Assembly (NCBI RefSeq): GCF_025370935.1
Contig: NC_133476.1
Span: forward strand, 12,717,411 to 12,781,410
DNA length: 64,000 nt
Reading direction: 5' to 3'
DNA from: Choristoneura fumiferana
Lineage: Eukaryota > Arthropoda > Insecta > Lepidoptera > Tortricidae
Each line of letters begins with the position of its first letter. The first letter of the stretch is position 1. Below the pieces are notes generated by a model, which had not been told where the DNA came from, searched no databases, and was given only the letters and a program-made list of their open reading frames with translations. Below are positions 23,728 to 34,740 of the stretch, piece after piece. Both the position numbers and the translations under genes were made by a program.

Positions 23728-24040
23728 ACCGGGTGTGGCTTGTAATATGAGCAAAAAATTAAAACATAGATCATACTCGTCAAAATGAACAACATTAGTT
23801 CAGCGACTTTTAAAAACAATTATAGTTTTAGTTTTTATTACAATTTTAAGTTTATTCGAAGAAGCAATGTACTTAAAGCAAAATGCTTGATGTTTGTAGG
23901 GCATGTACCTAGGGTGACAGGCTACGTCAATTGGGTTCAGGATGGCGTACATTGATAGCAGTATTTAAATTTGCATGAAAAAAGGAAAATCTAAAGACTC
24001 CATCATTTTTAAAAGTCGTTGAACTAATGTTGTTCTAATA
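23728..24040. mobile_element. TIR element 'accgggtgtggc', right end lost
   Basis: The left end ACCGGGTGTGGCTTGTAATA then TGAGCAAAAAATTAAAAC matches 20907. A second, inner inverted repeat of about 30 bases is present (GAACAACATTAGTTCAGCGA at 23787, complement ending 24035). The outer right TIR is missing. It directly follows the LINE remnant. Confidence 0.7.
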
Positions 24041-24154
24041 ACTAAAATATATATAAAAACCTATTTGTGTAGATAACGCATTCTCGTCTAACCTAGTTGG
24101 GTACGTAAGAACTTTTATTTTATGCAATTTTTCGTGCATATTACTTTATCATTT

Positions 24155-24277
24155 TAGCTTGATATTTCCACGCGTTCCTGAGAAAAGTATTTGACAGACG
24201 GACAGACAGACAGATGGACAAACAAGGTGATCTTATAATGGTTCAATTTTTTCTATTGATCTACGGAACCCTAAAAA
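24155..24277 (+). repeat. Family C repeat, 3' fragment
   Basis: It has the tail order CTTGATATTTCCACGCGTTC, GACAGACGGACAGACAGACA, AAGGTGATCTTATAATGGTT and ACGGAACCCTAAAAA, shared with 32.5-32.64, 34.6-34.74 and 52.2-52.36 kb. Confidence 0.6.
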
Positions 24278-24338
24278 CATACACTCGAATTCAGAAGTCG
24301 CAATCTTTTTGAAGTCTGTTAAAAAAAATGATGACATC

Positions 24339-24854
24339 TTAAGGGCCTACCTGAGGTTTTCTTCGATTTTTGACAAGTTTTGAATCGTATCTCCTACTTT
24401 TGCATTACAGATAGAATTATAAGTCAAACGGCTATCGGTTCTCCAATCTTTTATCTCCATTTTTATCTACCGGATTAAAAAAAAAACTAAATACTTAATT
24501 TTGTATGATTTTTTTAAACAATGTCTGAAAAAACACTTATTTCGTATCTCTATTGACGTGAAAGATCTAACATATACGAAATCTACATATTTGGGTTCAT
24601 CTTTGACGTCTCTAAAAACTGGTCGAGGGTTTTCATTTAAAACTAATTAACACAAAAGTTTATGGCCAGAAAACCAGTTTTTTTTGCCTAAAATTGTTCA
24701 AATTTGATGCCAAATATCTCGAAGACAATACTTTGAAGGAAATATGGGATACTATATTGCTTAAAGCCGTTGTTGTTAATATAATAAGCTACAAAAAACA
24801 TTAGAAAACTAAGAAATTCAGATCGAAGGTCATTGGGGTATGGGATCCCCTTAA
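24339..24854. repeat. Dispersed AT-rich repeat, about 515 bp
   Basis: The stretch from TTAAGGGCCTACCTGAGGTT to GGGTATGGGATCCCCTTAA has short, weakly inverted ends (TTAAGGGCC / GGATCCCCTTAA). It reads as one old element; I recall similar text from moth genomes. Only one copy lies in this window, so the call is tentative. Confidence 0.4.
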
Positions 24855-25139
24855 ATCTTGTCTCAGCTTTGTTTTTAAATTGATTTTAATTCATGTTTCA
24901 TTGTTAGTACTATCATGGGAAGATATTTATTTATTTATTGGAATTTATTCATTACATTAACGCGACCGACTGTTTTAAAAAGTATCTACCTTTTGCTAAA
25001 CAAGAAATTACATCTAATTAAGTACTTAAATAGGTAAATTAAATACATATTATAAATGTATCTTAATTAAAGCGCACCATCTTGCCATAAAATTTTAATT
25101 GCGGCACGTAAATGTAATATAGGTAATGGTAATGTTGGT

Positions 25140-25375
25140 AAATGAAGTGCCCGTGATCTGGGATGATGTGGCGGGAGTACGAGACGCGAGAGGGCGCTCC
25201 GAGCGCAGGGAACAGGGATGACGCCAGCCGGGACCGGGCCGCGGCGCCCGGGGGGCCTGGAGCGATTCATTGATCCGAACACTCTCGGCCACGCGACAGG
25301 GACCGACAAACTTAGGGGAGGGTCACTCGCAGCATCTCTCTCGCTCTCATTTAAGAATGAATTTCACTAATCTCG
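25140..25375. promoter_or_regulatory. GC-rich island 1 kb upstream of the first exon, with a 50-residue ATG frame
   Basis: Bases 25165-25300 are strongly GC- and CpG-rich (CCGGGCCGCGGCGCCCGG is a near palindrome) and lie in an AT-rich setting. On the plus strand an ATG at 25218 opens 50 codons to a TAA at 25368-25370 (start MTPAGTGPRRPGG), and the minus strand is also open over most of the block, as GC-rich DNA often is. A potential donor, CTCTAG followed by GTACGC, lies at about 25375-25386. It may be an alternative promoter or first exon, an upstream CpG-rich element, or an unrecognised repeat fragment. No protein family is recognised. Confidence 0.35.
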
Positions 25376-25379
25376 CTCT

Positions 25380-26185
25380 AGGTACGCAGCGTTTATCGTC
25401 TTATAAAAAAATATTGGTTACAAACACGTTTATCGGGTTAAATTGCGTTCTGTATTAAATTATAACTACTAAGTACTTACTAGTTTCACACCGGCAAAAA
25501 AAAAACGAATAAATCATTGCTCGTGGAATTTTTGCATATGTAGTGGTATTGTGTTTTTAAACGCATTTTATATTTAAAATTTCTCTTTTCCCGTACTATC
25601 AGCTTAAAAAGAGCTTTGTAATAATTATATTGAAGAAGAAAATTTTAGTCAAGAAGGGGAAATGGATCAAATTACAGATCATAATATACTACAGAGGCAC
25701 AAAATTTGGCCCGCTCATACAAAATTTCCTATTTCTCCATACATTTGAGGGCCCGATTTTTTGCCGTTCAGCAGGTATACTCGTATTATTATCAATACAT
25801 GTGATACTCAGATGAAGAATTAAATGATAGCGAATGAAAGCAAAAAAGGACTGTGTATTATTTTACTAGTATTTTTTTACTTGAAGGGTATGTAATTTCA
25901 TTAAATTAAGAGTAATATGTAGGTACTTAAGTTATTTTCCTTTTCATGGGAACCGTACAACCACTACAAATGCATTTTTTTACAAGCTCTCGCTAATTCA
26001 TCTGTAAAGAAAATGTTTACAAGAAAACTAAAAGAAAAATTAACTGAAGTACTTATTGTAAAAAAAAACACGTAATTGTAAACGTAAGGAGGCAAAGTTT
26101 TAACTAAACGTCTTTTCCCCAGTTTCGGCAAAGTAAAGTTCAAATCGCAAATTAAGCGCGAACAAATTGTAATCTGTCCAACCGT
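25380..26185. other. AT-rich spacer between the two GC-rich blocks
   Basis: No gene or repeat is recognised. It lies immediately upstream of the putative promoter and is a natural place for proximal control elements, but no specific site is called. Confidence 0.35.
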
Positions 26186-26189
26186 CTCA

Positions 26190-26634
26190 CAACACTACGA
26201 CGTAGAATACGCACATATCGCTATCACATTCGAACAGCCGAAGCCGAAGCTTGTTATATCGGTCTCTTTCGCGCACCGCGCGTTCGAGCGGCATTCTCGT
26301 CTCGGTCGGCGCGTCTGTGTGAGTGAAACGAGCCACGCCGTTGTTGCTCTGTACGTAGCCACAGCACATCGACACCAACCGCGGCAGTGTTCGTTCAGCG
26401 CGTTGTTCTTTGCTGTATTATAATAACCTAAAAAGTTGAACAAGCCAGATTATTTTTAGGAATAATCATTGCAATTATCATAAAATACTCATGAGTACTT
26501 CGAATTTATAAGTTTGTGACGTGAAATCGACGCCCATTCCAGAGGCGTGCGTGGAGTGTATTTTTGTGCAACACAAAGCAAATACAAACGGCAAGCTGTG
26601 GGGATCAGGGGCCTTTTTTTTGCCGCCGCAGGGG
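26190..26634 (+). promoter_or_regulatory. Putative promoter and 5' UTR of the alanine-rich gene
   Basis: This block is much richer in C+G and CpG than its surroundings, especially 26200-26410 (runs such as GCGCACCGCGCG and TCGGCGCGTC), and none of it matches the repeats seen elsewhere in the window. It contains an arthropod initiator-like GTTCGTTCAGCGCG near 26389-26402 and then an AT-richer leader that runs into the ATG at 26635. An in-frame TAA at 26509 and another ATG out of the main frame at about 26491 fit untranslated leader. No convincing TATA box is seen. The exact start of transcription is not determined. Role assignment is inference from composition and from the donor at its 3' end. 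Confidence 0.45.
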
Positions 26635-26646
26635 ATGTACTATCCT
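26635..26646 (+). CDS. Putative first coding exon (MYYP), four codons, ends at a splice donor
   Basis: The ATG at 26635 has G at -3 and is the first in-frame ATG after an in-frame TAA at 26509-26511. It is followed by TAC TAT CCT and then GTGAGT at 26647-26652, a strong 5' splice site. The exon ends on a complete codon (phase 0). The exon at 63891 begins in a fully open phase-0 frame, so joining them gives MYYPHMVGTGMAAPF and so on. A tiny coding part on a mostly untranslated first exon, followed by a very long intron, is common in insect regulatory genes. The sequence shows the ATG, donor and frame match; the exon pairing is inference. The frame is also open upstream back to 26512, so a longer N terminus from an earlier exon is possible if the CCATTCCAG at about 26534-26542 acts as an acceptor. 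No gene name is offered. Confidence 0.6.
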
Positions 26647-27554
26647 GTGAGTATACATTGAGTTTATTTTACAGAATTGTAGCATCAAGCTACGCTTTCG
26701 ATATTATTATCTCAGTCATCTAAAGCAAGATTATATTGGCGCACATAATACGGCGCATGTCGTTATTGTCAGTTGCGTTTTGTTTATACAACGTCCAGTT
26801 ACATGGATAGCCTTTTGTTTCATTTAAACGTTTTTTAGCGAATGATTTGCACTTACGACAAAAAAAACAAATAAAGAAATGTGCTAAATAAAACAGGATA
26901 TCGCGGGCAGCGTACCTTCTATGTACGATTTTAATACGTGATCATATGATTAAAATAGGTTTACGAATTATTTATACCTATCTACACAGAGCAGGCGCCT
27001 TTATTGCGAGTTGTGGCATGAATGAATAACTTTTGCCTTCTATAATACTGCTTTAGACGTCTCTTGAATATTAATGACATTTAAATTCATTAAAATTTTG
27101 AACATAGCATACAAACGGTAACCACCGACTTCAAACGATAGTCATTGGGGTTTGTTACCTACCTAGGAATTCATCTTTAAAAAATAGTAATACCTACATA
27201 GGCCCAAAATTGCACTTGCAAGCCAGCAAACTAGTAAGATAGGTGGTTAATTTCGTTGATTGCCTTCAACTTGTTCTTGACGTAAAGGTCTTTCAATTAT
27301 AGACTTAATTCTTTAGTACGTACCTACCTATGCAATTACATGAAACAAAAGAATTCAATAATCATTAGGATTTAATTTGCTAAGTAATCAGCTTCACCCG
27401 CCACCTGTCAATTTTAGAGTTGCCATTTATTGTAGGTACCTATAAATATTAATTTCTTGAAAATAACCTGCTTACGGTAAGTTTTTTCTAAATTTCGTTT
27501 TTTTTAAATTTCATATATGTTCTTGGTTGACAGAATTTATCGGCCAGCACGGAT

Positions 27555-27679
27555 AATACCGACATGGAAATACCAACCCGATATTTTGTGTACACGCCCA
27601 TACAAACTGGTGTCACACTGACAAGCGTTGCTATGGGCGTGTACACAAAATATCAGGTCGGTATTTCCATGTCGGTATT
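27555..27679. mobile_element. Hairpin MITE with 48 bp arms
   Basis: Arms 27555-27602 and 27632-27679 match at 46 of 48 positions, with a 29-base loop. They start AATACCGACATGGAAATACC and end with the complement. A transcript of either strand would fold into a long, nearly perfect hairpin. Confidence 0.85.
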
Positions 27680-28354
27680 GTACGACAGGGAAATAGTGTC
27701 ACCCAATGTTCTTAACTTTTGTTTTTTTTACCAATGAACAACCTGACGTAAAATTAGTAAAATCACAAACATTTTTTATTAAATAAAATCCATGCGAAGT
27801 CACTTCGTTTTTAGTGTTCTCTATTATACCGTGTGACATAGGTATCTATCAAATGAAAGCCTTCATGTTGCGAGCATCTCAAATAGGTACTTTTAGTTTT
27901 CTTATTTTTTTTAAGCCTAAAGAGTAACTGACTTTTTGTAAGAAAACCGATAATAAAATTACCGTTCCTCCGCCTCGGAAACTAGTGAGCCTAAAATTAA
28001 AAAAAATGTAGATTAGGTACTATACAGCTAAACCAGGAACCCTTTTCACGCGAGTTCGACTCGCACTTTGTCCGGTTTTTTTTAATGAAGTTGATGCGCA
28101 CGTGGTATTTTTACAAAATGCCAATATAAGTAGATACATTAATACGCTCAAAGCGCTTCCTTTTGGCTTTGCCGTATTCTGGTAAAACCAAGTTTAATAC
28201 ATAAAACAAATTATGAGTGTTACAAAAATAGGTATAAACTGGCAACATTTGACACTGGCAGCGAGTGAAGACGTCATCAAATTCAATCCTAATGATCATT
28301 GAATGGCATACCCAGTTTACCTATGATTTGAACCCTGTACAATTTTTGGTTATC

Positions 28355-28490
28355 GTACAGTCGCTATCAGATATTTCGGAGCGGACAAGGTGATCAAAAA
28401 TATCGATACATGAACAATACCTTGATAGAGTGCATGTGCCGATATTTTTGACCACCTTGGTCGCTCCGAAATATCTGATGGCCACTGTAC
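28355..28490. mobile_element. Hairpin MITE with 51 bp arms
   Basis: Arms 28355-28405 and 28440-28490 match at 46 of 51 positions, starting GTACAGTCGCTATCAGATAT. The terminal GTACAGT is shared with the 9.37 and 61.0 kb MITEs, suggesting mobilisation by a related transposase. The loop is 34 bases. Confidence 0.8.
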
Positions 28491-29039
28491 CGCAGCACAC
28501 TCGCCCGGTTTTTGAATAGTCAATCAATAGGTAGGTAGTCGCGCAGCTTGTTTTGATTGAGTAGACTAGGCGAAGACGCACGCTTCCCAGATGAGTAAAT
28601 AATGTGATATCATTATACTTAATAACCTGCAGGCTTAACTAATGAAAAACTAATTTTAATCTTGTCTTTGCATCGAAACTTCACAATAAATGCCAGTGCC
28701 ATTGCAATAGGTAGGTAGGTCCCTAACAAGGAATACCTATCCTTAGGACGCGCTAAGGTAAGGAGGCTCATGATTCAAATGGTTCGATTTCGATTGAATT
28801 CGCTTCATCGTAACACCGCCTATGGCAACGTAGCTATGTATGTCCAATGTGCACACTTAGATGCAGTTAGTACCTAGGTAATAAATACCACGTTAGTAAC
28901 AGCTAGAAGTATACTCAACCTGCGGCCCGCCAAGCTTCTGTAAATGGTCCGTCTGGCATTATAAACATTGGTTATCCACCATAATTTGATTTAATGCTGT
29001 TCTCAATCAATTGTGCGCTCGCTACACCATTCCTATGTC

Positions 29040-29285
29040 GGCCGGCCGATGGTTAAATCCGCCAGAAATGGCTCCAGTTCATGAATTGGCTAAGACATCC
29101 GCCATATAGTTCAAAACTCACCGTTTAACGATTTGCCTATTAGTGACTAGTGACGTTTAGGCAGATCATGAAACGCTGCCATTTCATGATTTGGCCAGTT
29201 TAGGCAGGTCACAAAATTTCTAGGCATACCTATCATGAAACGCCGCCATATCGGTTCTGACACTTCGCCGGCCGCTACTGCAGCA
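29040..29285. mobile_element. Second, shorter copy of the ATTTCATGA element
   Basis: It shares with 13790-13985 the order TTCATGAATTGGCTAAG, CATCCGCCAT, GTTCAAAACTCACCGTTTAA, CGATTTGCCTATTAGTGAC, then alternating ATCATGAAACG and ATTTCATGATTTGG. It is bounded by GTCGGCCGGCCGA at its left and CTTCGCCGGCCGC at its right, which are roughly inverted. It ends with CGCCATATCGGTTCT as the first copy's left block does, so that left block seems to be the mobile unit. Confidence 0.6.
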
Positions 29286-29289
29286 CGAA

Positions 29290-29930
29290 GATATCCACTT
29301 CAAATTTAAGTTGAAATGTTAATTCCACCCGAACAAACAACTAGTTACATTACAGTGCAAGTATTTTGAATAAAGAACAATTTTTATTTCTCATCCTCTT
29401 TGGCTGTCGCCCTGTCGGAGGCTGAATAGCGCTTTACTCTTGCCATGCGCCGCGACAGAAAAAAAAATGTCTGTCAGCGCGGTTCATTCGCGGGAAATTC
29501 AGCGGACTTCGTATGTGTGTAGTGTGAATAAATTTTAAACTGTATTATAAACCTTGTTATTAGTGTTAAATACTTAGTATGATTTTTTTAGTGTAAAAAA
29601 CAATAGGTAAACATAGTGATTATACGGTGTGGATTTGGCGAGCGCTTTATCGAAGTTGAAGCCTTATTGAGGTTTGTGGTTCACAAATTGCTTTATTAAT
29701 TTTGCACAAAAACGAATAAACCACATAATCAGATCCAAGCTTTTATAAAACTCAAATTAAAAAAAAATTCAAACGATTTATTCAGTAAATAGGCCGCAAT
29801 GGGCACTTTTACACGTAATTTTTATAATAATATAATTACAAATAAAATACTTAAAAACTATATTATACAATTAAAGAAAAAAAATACAAATAATAATAAT
29901 AATAATAAAACATCATTAAAATCGCAAACT
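29290..29930. other. Unassigned, partly GC-rich block (29400-29520)
   Basis: TGCCATGCGCCGCGACAG and CTGTCAGCGCGGTTCATTCG around 29440-29490 form a partial inverted pair around AAAAAAATG. This may be a promoter-like or repeat-derived sequence. A (TAA)n run lies at 29889-29909. Confidence 0.3.
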
Positions 29931-29944
29931 TAAAAGGTAAATAT

Positions 29945-30170
29945 TCAAACGAAATAGCTAGTCGTTGTTAGACGACTCGGTCGCCTTAGCAACTGCTAAT
30001 AACGCCTAGCAACCAAAAAAACGCTGAAAAAAACACGTTTCTTGTATGACGATCCCCTTTAATTTGTAGCTTTATTTTATTTTTAGTATTTGTTGTTATA
30101 GCGGCCACAGTAATACATAATCATTTACGGCTTAAGAGGTAGAGCCCTGTGACAGACGGACACACTAATT
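29945..30170 (+). repeat. Repeat cluster including family B fragment
   Basis: TTGTTAGACGACTCGGTCGC then AACGCCTAGCAACCAAAAAA and AACACGTTTCTTGTATGACG are followed by the family B blocks (TATTTGTTGTTATAGCGG, CCCTGTGACAGACGGA). It looks like one compound insertion. Confidence 0.45.
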
Positions 30171-31660
30171 TTTCGCACAGTTCTTTGTGTTATCCAGACT
30201 ATTTATTCACAACAGTTCGTGATACCTGTAGGTATTTAGTAAGTACCTAACTATAATATATATATGTGTAATATATATAGATATATACGTAGGGTGCGTA
30301 GTTATATAATAATAATAATAAATTCATTTATTTCGGGCAACTTGGCCCATACAATATATGCCCCCCCTGCCATAAACACCTCAAATGCTCATTGAGGCGT
30401 CTTGTATATAGGTACTATTTACTACGTTGACTTGTAGTTTTGAACGTAATACCAGGGGTTGGACACCGCAGTTTAGGTACGTTCGGCCGGCGCACCCAAC
30501 CATTGGGTGCACGGCAGTGGGTTGCCGCTTAGCTGGCATGCTGGACACGTCGCGCGTGATTTGTGTAGGTACCTTTATTTTTTTTTTGCAAACTATGACT
30601 TCGAAATTGTTTACGGCTGTATAAATACAAAGAAGATAAAATAATCTGAATTATCATTTTTCAACCTTCCGAAAGATAAGTACTGAAAGGTAAGAAGCCA
30701 TTTTCTTGCATTTAATTTAAACCATCATATAGTTAAATACTCTGTAAGAGTACTAGGTGCATAATGAGAACAAGATTATAAGGTATTACAAGGATTTTAG
30801 GGCATCTAAAGGAATATAGTTTTGCGACAGGTAGGTACTTATTTAGTAGATTTTCGTATTGTTTACAATCAAAGTCGATTCCTTATTGATTGAATACCGT
30901 TTAATTCATCTAAAAGTAAACACTTTAGACCTATTTATAACAAATTACAATTGCCTAAGTAACTATGTTTGCTCAAATGATTTTTTATAAGTAGGCACTG
31001 TGTCAAGCCCACTTAAAACAAACTAAACAAAAATATCACTAAAGATTGAACAAAGATGTACCTACTAACAAATGGTTGCTGTTGCTGATAAAATATTGTT
31101 GTTTTGTAGCTTTAGCCATTAAAGTATATTTACTTATTTATTAAAGGTAGCTTATTGAATTCATATTAGTACCCACTGTTATCTTTATTCATCGGCGAGT
31201 GGGAACCCTGTGCTCTTGGCGCCAAACCGGTTTCGAGTCGACGGTGCCCAACGGAATATGAACGCTCGTGTAACATGATAAGTTTTAATTTCGCGTGCAA
31301 GTCGTAAGAGTAGGCAACGATTTATACCTAAACTTGACTTTTGTTCGAGTCCCTTCTGTACGGTAGTACTATTAGTTATTCTGTGGTAATACCTACGAGT
31401 AGGTACAGATATTTAAACGAAATGCTTGATGGTTCAAAAATGAATATCATACACCAATATTTTTCTTGAAAACAATCTGAAGTTTCTAAAGATTTTGTGT
31501 AGAAACAGTACACTTCATTGTCAAAGAATTTATTTTCGGCATAATAGGTATAAGTGTATCCCTTCAACTGCTCCATTCCTCCTGGGATCTTTATTGCTAA
31601 ATTGAATGAATGCTGTAAAGCTACGAGTATTTTGATGTGCTTCATATTCAGCCAACAAAC
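30170..31660. other. AT-rich putative intron DNA; (TAA)n at 30305-30321
   Basis: No gene is seen. A reverse LINE-like tail follows the TAA run (ATTTCGGGCAACTTGGCCCA). The remaining bases are unremarkable. Confidence 0.35.
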
Positions 31661-32637
31661 AAGAACCAGTCAAGTGCGAGTCGGACTTGCGCACCGAGGG
31701 TTCCGTACAAATTTTCATGTAAATAGATCCGTTGATGGAGTCTCGAGGATTTTTCCCGTTCTATCCGATTCTTGATCAAAAATAGAAAATACAAATACAA
31801 AATAAAAAAAAAGTCCACGCGTATATCACTACGCCACCTTGATCCTAAGCAGTGTCGAAATAAACCATCGCTTTTGAATGAAATAATTTTTTTTTTTGTG
31901 ATAGAACAACAAATTAGCGATTTTCAGGTTTATTTTTCCTTTACTTGTGCCGTATAAGACCTTTCTTTTTGCCAAATTTCATGATTCTAGTCTAGGTCTT
32001 CGGGAAGTACCCTCGAGGGCGGATCCACTGTTGTGGGCACCATGGGCATGCCCACAACCCTAATAGACTGGTGACGACACCTTTTACGGTTTATTGAGAC
32101 CGATAGGCCAATGTTTTGATGCGCGACAAAAATACAAATACAAAATACTTTATTTAAATAAACATAGCCAATACAAGAGAAATATCCATCAGACTCCAAA
32201 CTAGGCTGAGCCTGTATCTTGGACGTCTGCGGGAAAAATAAATAATCAAATCCAAAAGTCGTTTATGAGACATTAATCCATTAATCCATGATTGTTAATG
32301 AGTGAGTTCGTACTCCGACTCGCACTTAACCGATTTTCGGGTGACTGTGTGTGACCACAATCTTTTTTTAAGGGGTTGAATCCGCGCCTGACTACCCTAT
32401 GGGTTTTGATTCTACTGCGAAATGTTTGATAAATAACGCGTTAATTGCGTTAATGTAGAAGCTTTATATTTTTACAGCTTCAAGGGGCCGCAGACATGTA
32501 TTAGCTGTTAATTTCAACTTGATGCCTCCACGCGTTCCGGAGAAAAAGGTCTTGACAGACAGACGGACAGACAGGCGGACAACAAAGTGATCCTATAAGG
32601 GTTCCGTTTATCCTTTTTTAGGTACGGAACCCTAAAA
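31661..32637 (+). repeat. Family C repeat, long and internally interrupted
   Basis: It starts AACCAGTCAAGTGCGAGTCG, passes GAGGGTTCCGTACAAATTTT, and ends GGTTCCG...GGTACGGAACCCTAAAAA. An interior section (about 32000-32330) holds foreign sequence, including a short palindrome GTTGTGGGCA/TGCCCACAAC near 32029-32057. Confidence 0.55.
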
Positions 32638-32813
32638 AGACGACAGACGATCCGTTTTGAATAACGCGTTTCAGTTTAGTTTTGAAGAACCCTCAAAGTG
32701 TGTGTTTATGTTGTTATTTTAATTTTATGGCAGCTAAGAAATCTCTTTAATTTTAATGACATCCAGTCAAGCTCAACAGTAGCCGAACCTGTACTTTGAC
32801 GCAGTACCTAAAC

Positions 32814-33256
32814 AATAGTACATTGTGTCTTAAGGGCGATAAACAAGGAATTACGAACGAGAGTCTATTAGAATAATAGACTCTCGTTCGTAATAAATAT
32901 TTAATGAGTCGATGTTCGTAATTCTAGTACCGCCCGTGCGACATACAATGTTTTTCATCACATTTGCGAGTAAAATTGTATATTTGTAAAAGAAAAACTA
33001 ATATTTTTTCAAAAATTGCCGATACCGCTGACTACGCTCTTGGCAGCGCCAGCCTCCGCGCCGCCCTAGCCCTACCCCAGCCTGACCATGCGCCCGACGT
33101 GAGCGCGCCGCGCTCCTGCACGCCATGCAGTAACAAACTCATTTACCGACCACGGGTTTCATGAGAAGCACATAAAGGTCGAGGGTTTTATTTGGGGGGT
33201 TGCAACCAAGGTAGCCTGCATGTTACGACACTGTTTACGAGCAAGTGTGATGAAAA
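32814..33256. repeat. Composite repeat, copy 1, with a perfect 21 bp hairpin
   Basis: Starting AATAGTACATTGTGTCTTAA, the first 145 bases form a MITE whose left end (ACATTGTGTC...GGGCG) is mirrored by GGGCGGTAC-like complement near 32925-32955. Inside it, ATTACGAACGAGAGTCTATT and one more base (32850-32870) pair perfectly with 32874-32894 over 21 bases, with a 3-base loop. A GC-rich and then AT-rich second part (to GAGCAAGTGTGATGAAAA) follows. Copy 2 is at 49267-49681. Confidence 0.7.
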
Positions 33257-33259
33257 AAT

Positions 33260-34275
33260 ACTAGGACAGTTTTCAATGTTATTTATAATAAATTAATGAC
33301 GGTTCCAGCGTAACCACATATAGGATAAGCTACTTTTGAGCTTAACTGTATCTAAAATTATTTTTAGTATTTTTTATATTTGTTAGCGTACGCTCATAAC
33401 TGTTCTGCCTGTTATTATAATACTTATTCTTACGTATGTATAACGTATTAAGTATAAGACTTATTAAACTTTTAGCTTCAGGTTTATTGTACCGACATTA
33501 GATTTGTAAACAATACTGAACTTTTAACGCAATGGCCCTTAAACCTTCATTTTAATTCGTATACATTTCTGAGCCAGCCATAGGACGAAATTGTAATTCC
33601 GAAGAGGAAGCAAAGCAACCCTGCTCGCGAACTCGTATAAGATATGCAGAGCTGCCGTTCCCTACTACCTGCGTTTAAAACTGTTGCTAAAATAAATACC
33701 TAGCCGCATGGTTTTGTTCCTTTGTTCGAATTTCGGGCGGAGCCCGAAGGGCAGATTACTGGAACCCGTTCAAAAGCTCCAAGGTGAACGCGCACGTCTG
33801 GCGGGGATGCCACTAACAAGGATAAAAAGAATTTACAACGTATCTTACGAGTTCACGGGCAATTCACCATCTCGGATTGTCTACCTGCTCACAAAGAACA
33901 ATTAGTCATGTTTCACTTTACATTGAAGGCGAAGGTAATGGCAGGTATGATTACGAAAGCAGGTAAAGTAAGATGACCTGCTCGTTTTTACCCATTGCCA
34001 CAACACGCTAGCTTTGAGAATAACGCTATGCCATGTTTAGCATTAGCATTATACACTTATTCTAAATCACGAATGGGAGCCGAAACTGGGATTGATGTCC
34101 TTATTTAACAAATAAAGTTCAGAAAGAAGTCATACGAGTCATATTGAATCTAATCAACGACAACGTTTTCCATTAAGACCATTCCTCTCCATTCTATTTA
34201 TTTATGAAAGCTCAATTTTTATATGACTTCTCTTGTCTTACAGTTTACAGTAAAGCTCTATGCTTAATGGATAGG
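33260..34275. other. Putative intron DNA, nothing recognised
   Basis: No gene, SINE or inverted repeat was seen. Confidence 0.35.
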
Positions 34276-34276
34276 A

Positions 34277-34740
34277 AAGGAAACCGGCCAAGTGTAAGTC
34301 AGACTTACGTACCGAGAATTCCGTACAAAGTTTGTACGGATCAAAATGCACGTAGTGTGGGATCATATTAGTTAAATGGTTACTGACAAAGGCAGATGGA
34401 CGTAAAATATGAAGAAAAAAAACTTTTTTATTGGTTGTGCTATAAAGAGCCACTTTCATAACAAATTTTAAGTTATTAAGACAACTGTAAATGCCATATA
34501 GGTATATGTAGGTTTTGTTTGATTCCCGAGGTAAGGAAACACCTTTTTTAATGATTGTATCTTTTGATAACCCTGACTGTTTTTTTTTACTGCTCCAAGG
34601 GGTAGCACATCTTAAGTATTTCATATTGATTTTGACTTGATATCTACCTCCTCGAGTTCCAGAGAAAAAGAGTCTTGACAAACGGACGGAGAGACAGACA
34701 GACGGACAACAAAGTAATCCTATAGTGGTTCCATTTTTGC
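34277..34740 (+). repeat. Family C repeat, nearly full length
   Basis: It runs from AAACCGGCCAAGTGTAAGTC through CAAAATGCACGTAGTGTGGG and CTTGACAAACGGACGGAGAG to CCTATAGTGGTTCCATTTTT. A long reverse frame across it begins with TTG rather than ATG and is a by-product. Confidence 0.65.

Noticed and set aside
33041..33164. GC-rich forward frame that looked like an exon (alanine- and proline-rich)
   Set aside because: The segment is part of the composite repeat; the copy at 49.4 kb has indels that break the frame.
34238..34681. 147-codon minus-strand frame
   Set aside because: It starts with TTG and lies almost wholly in a family C repeat, so it is a by-product of repeat sequence.
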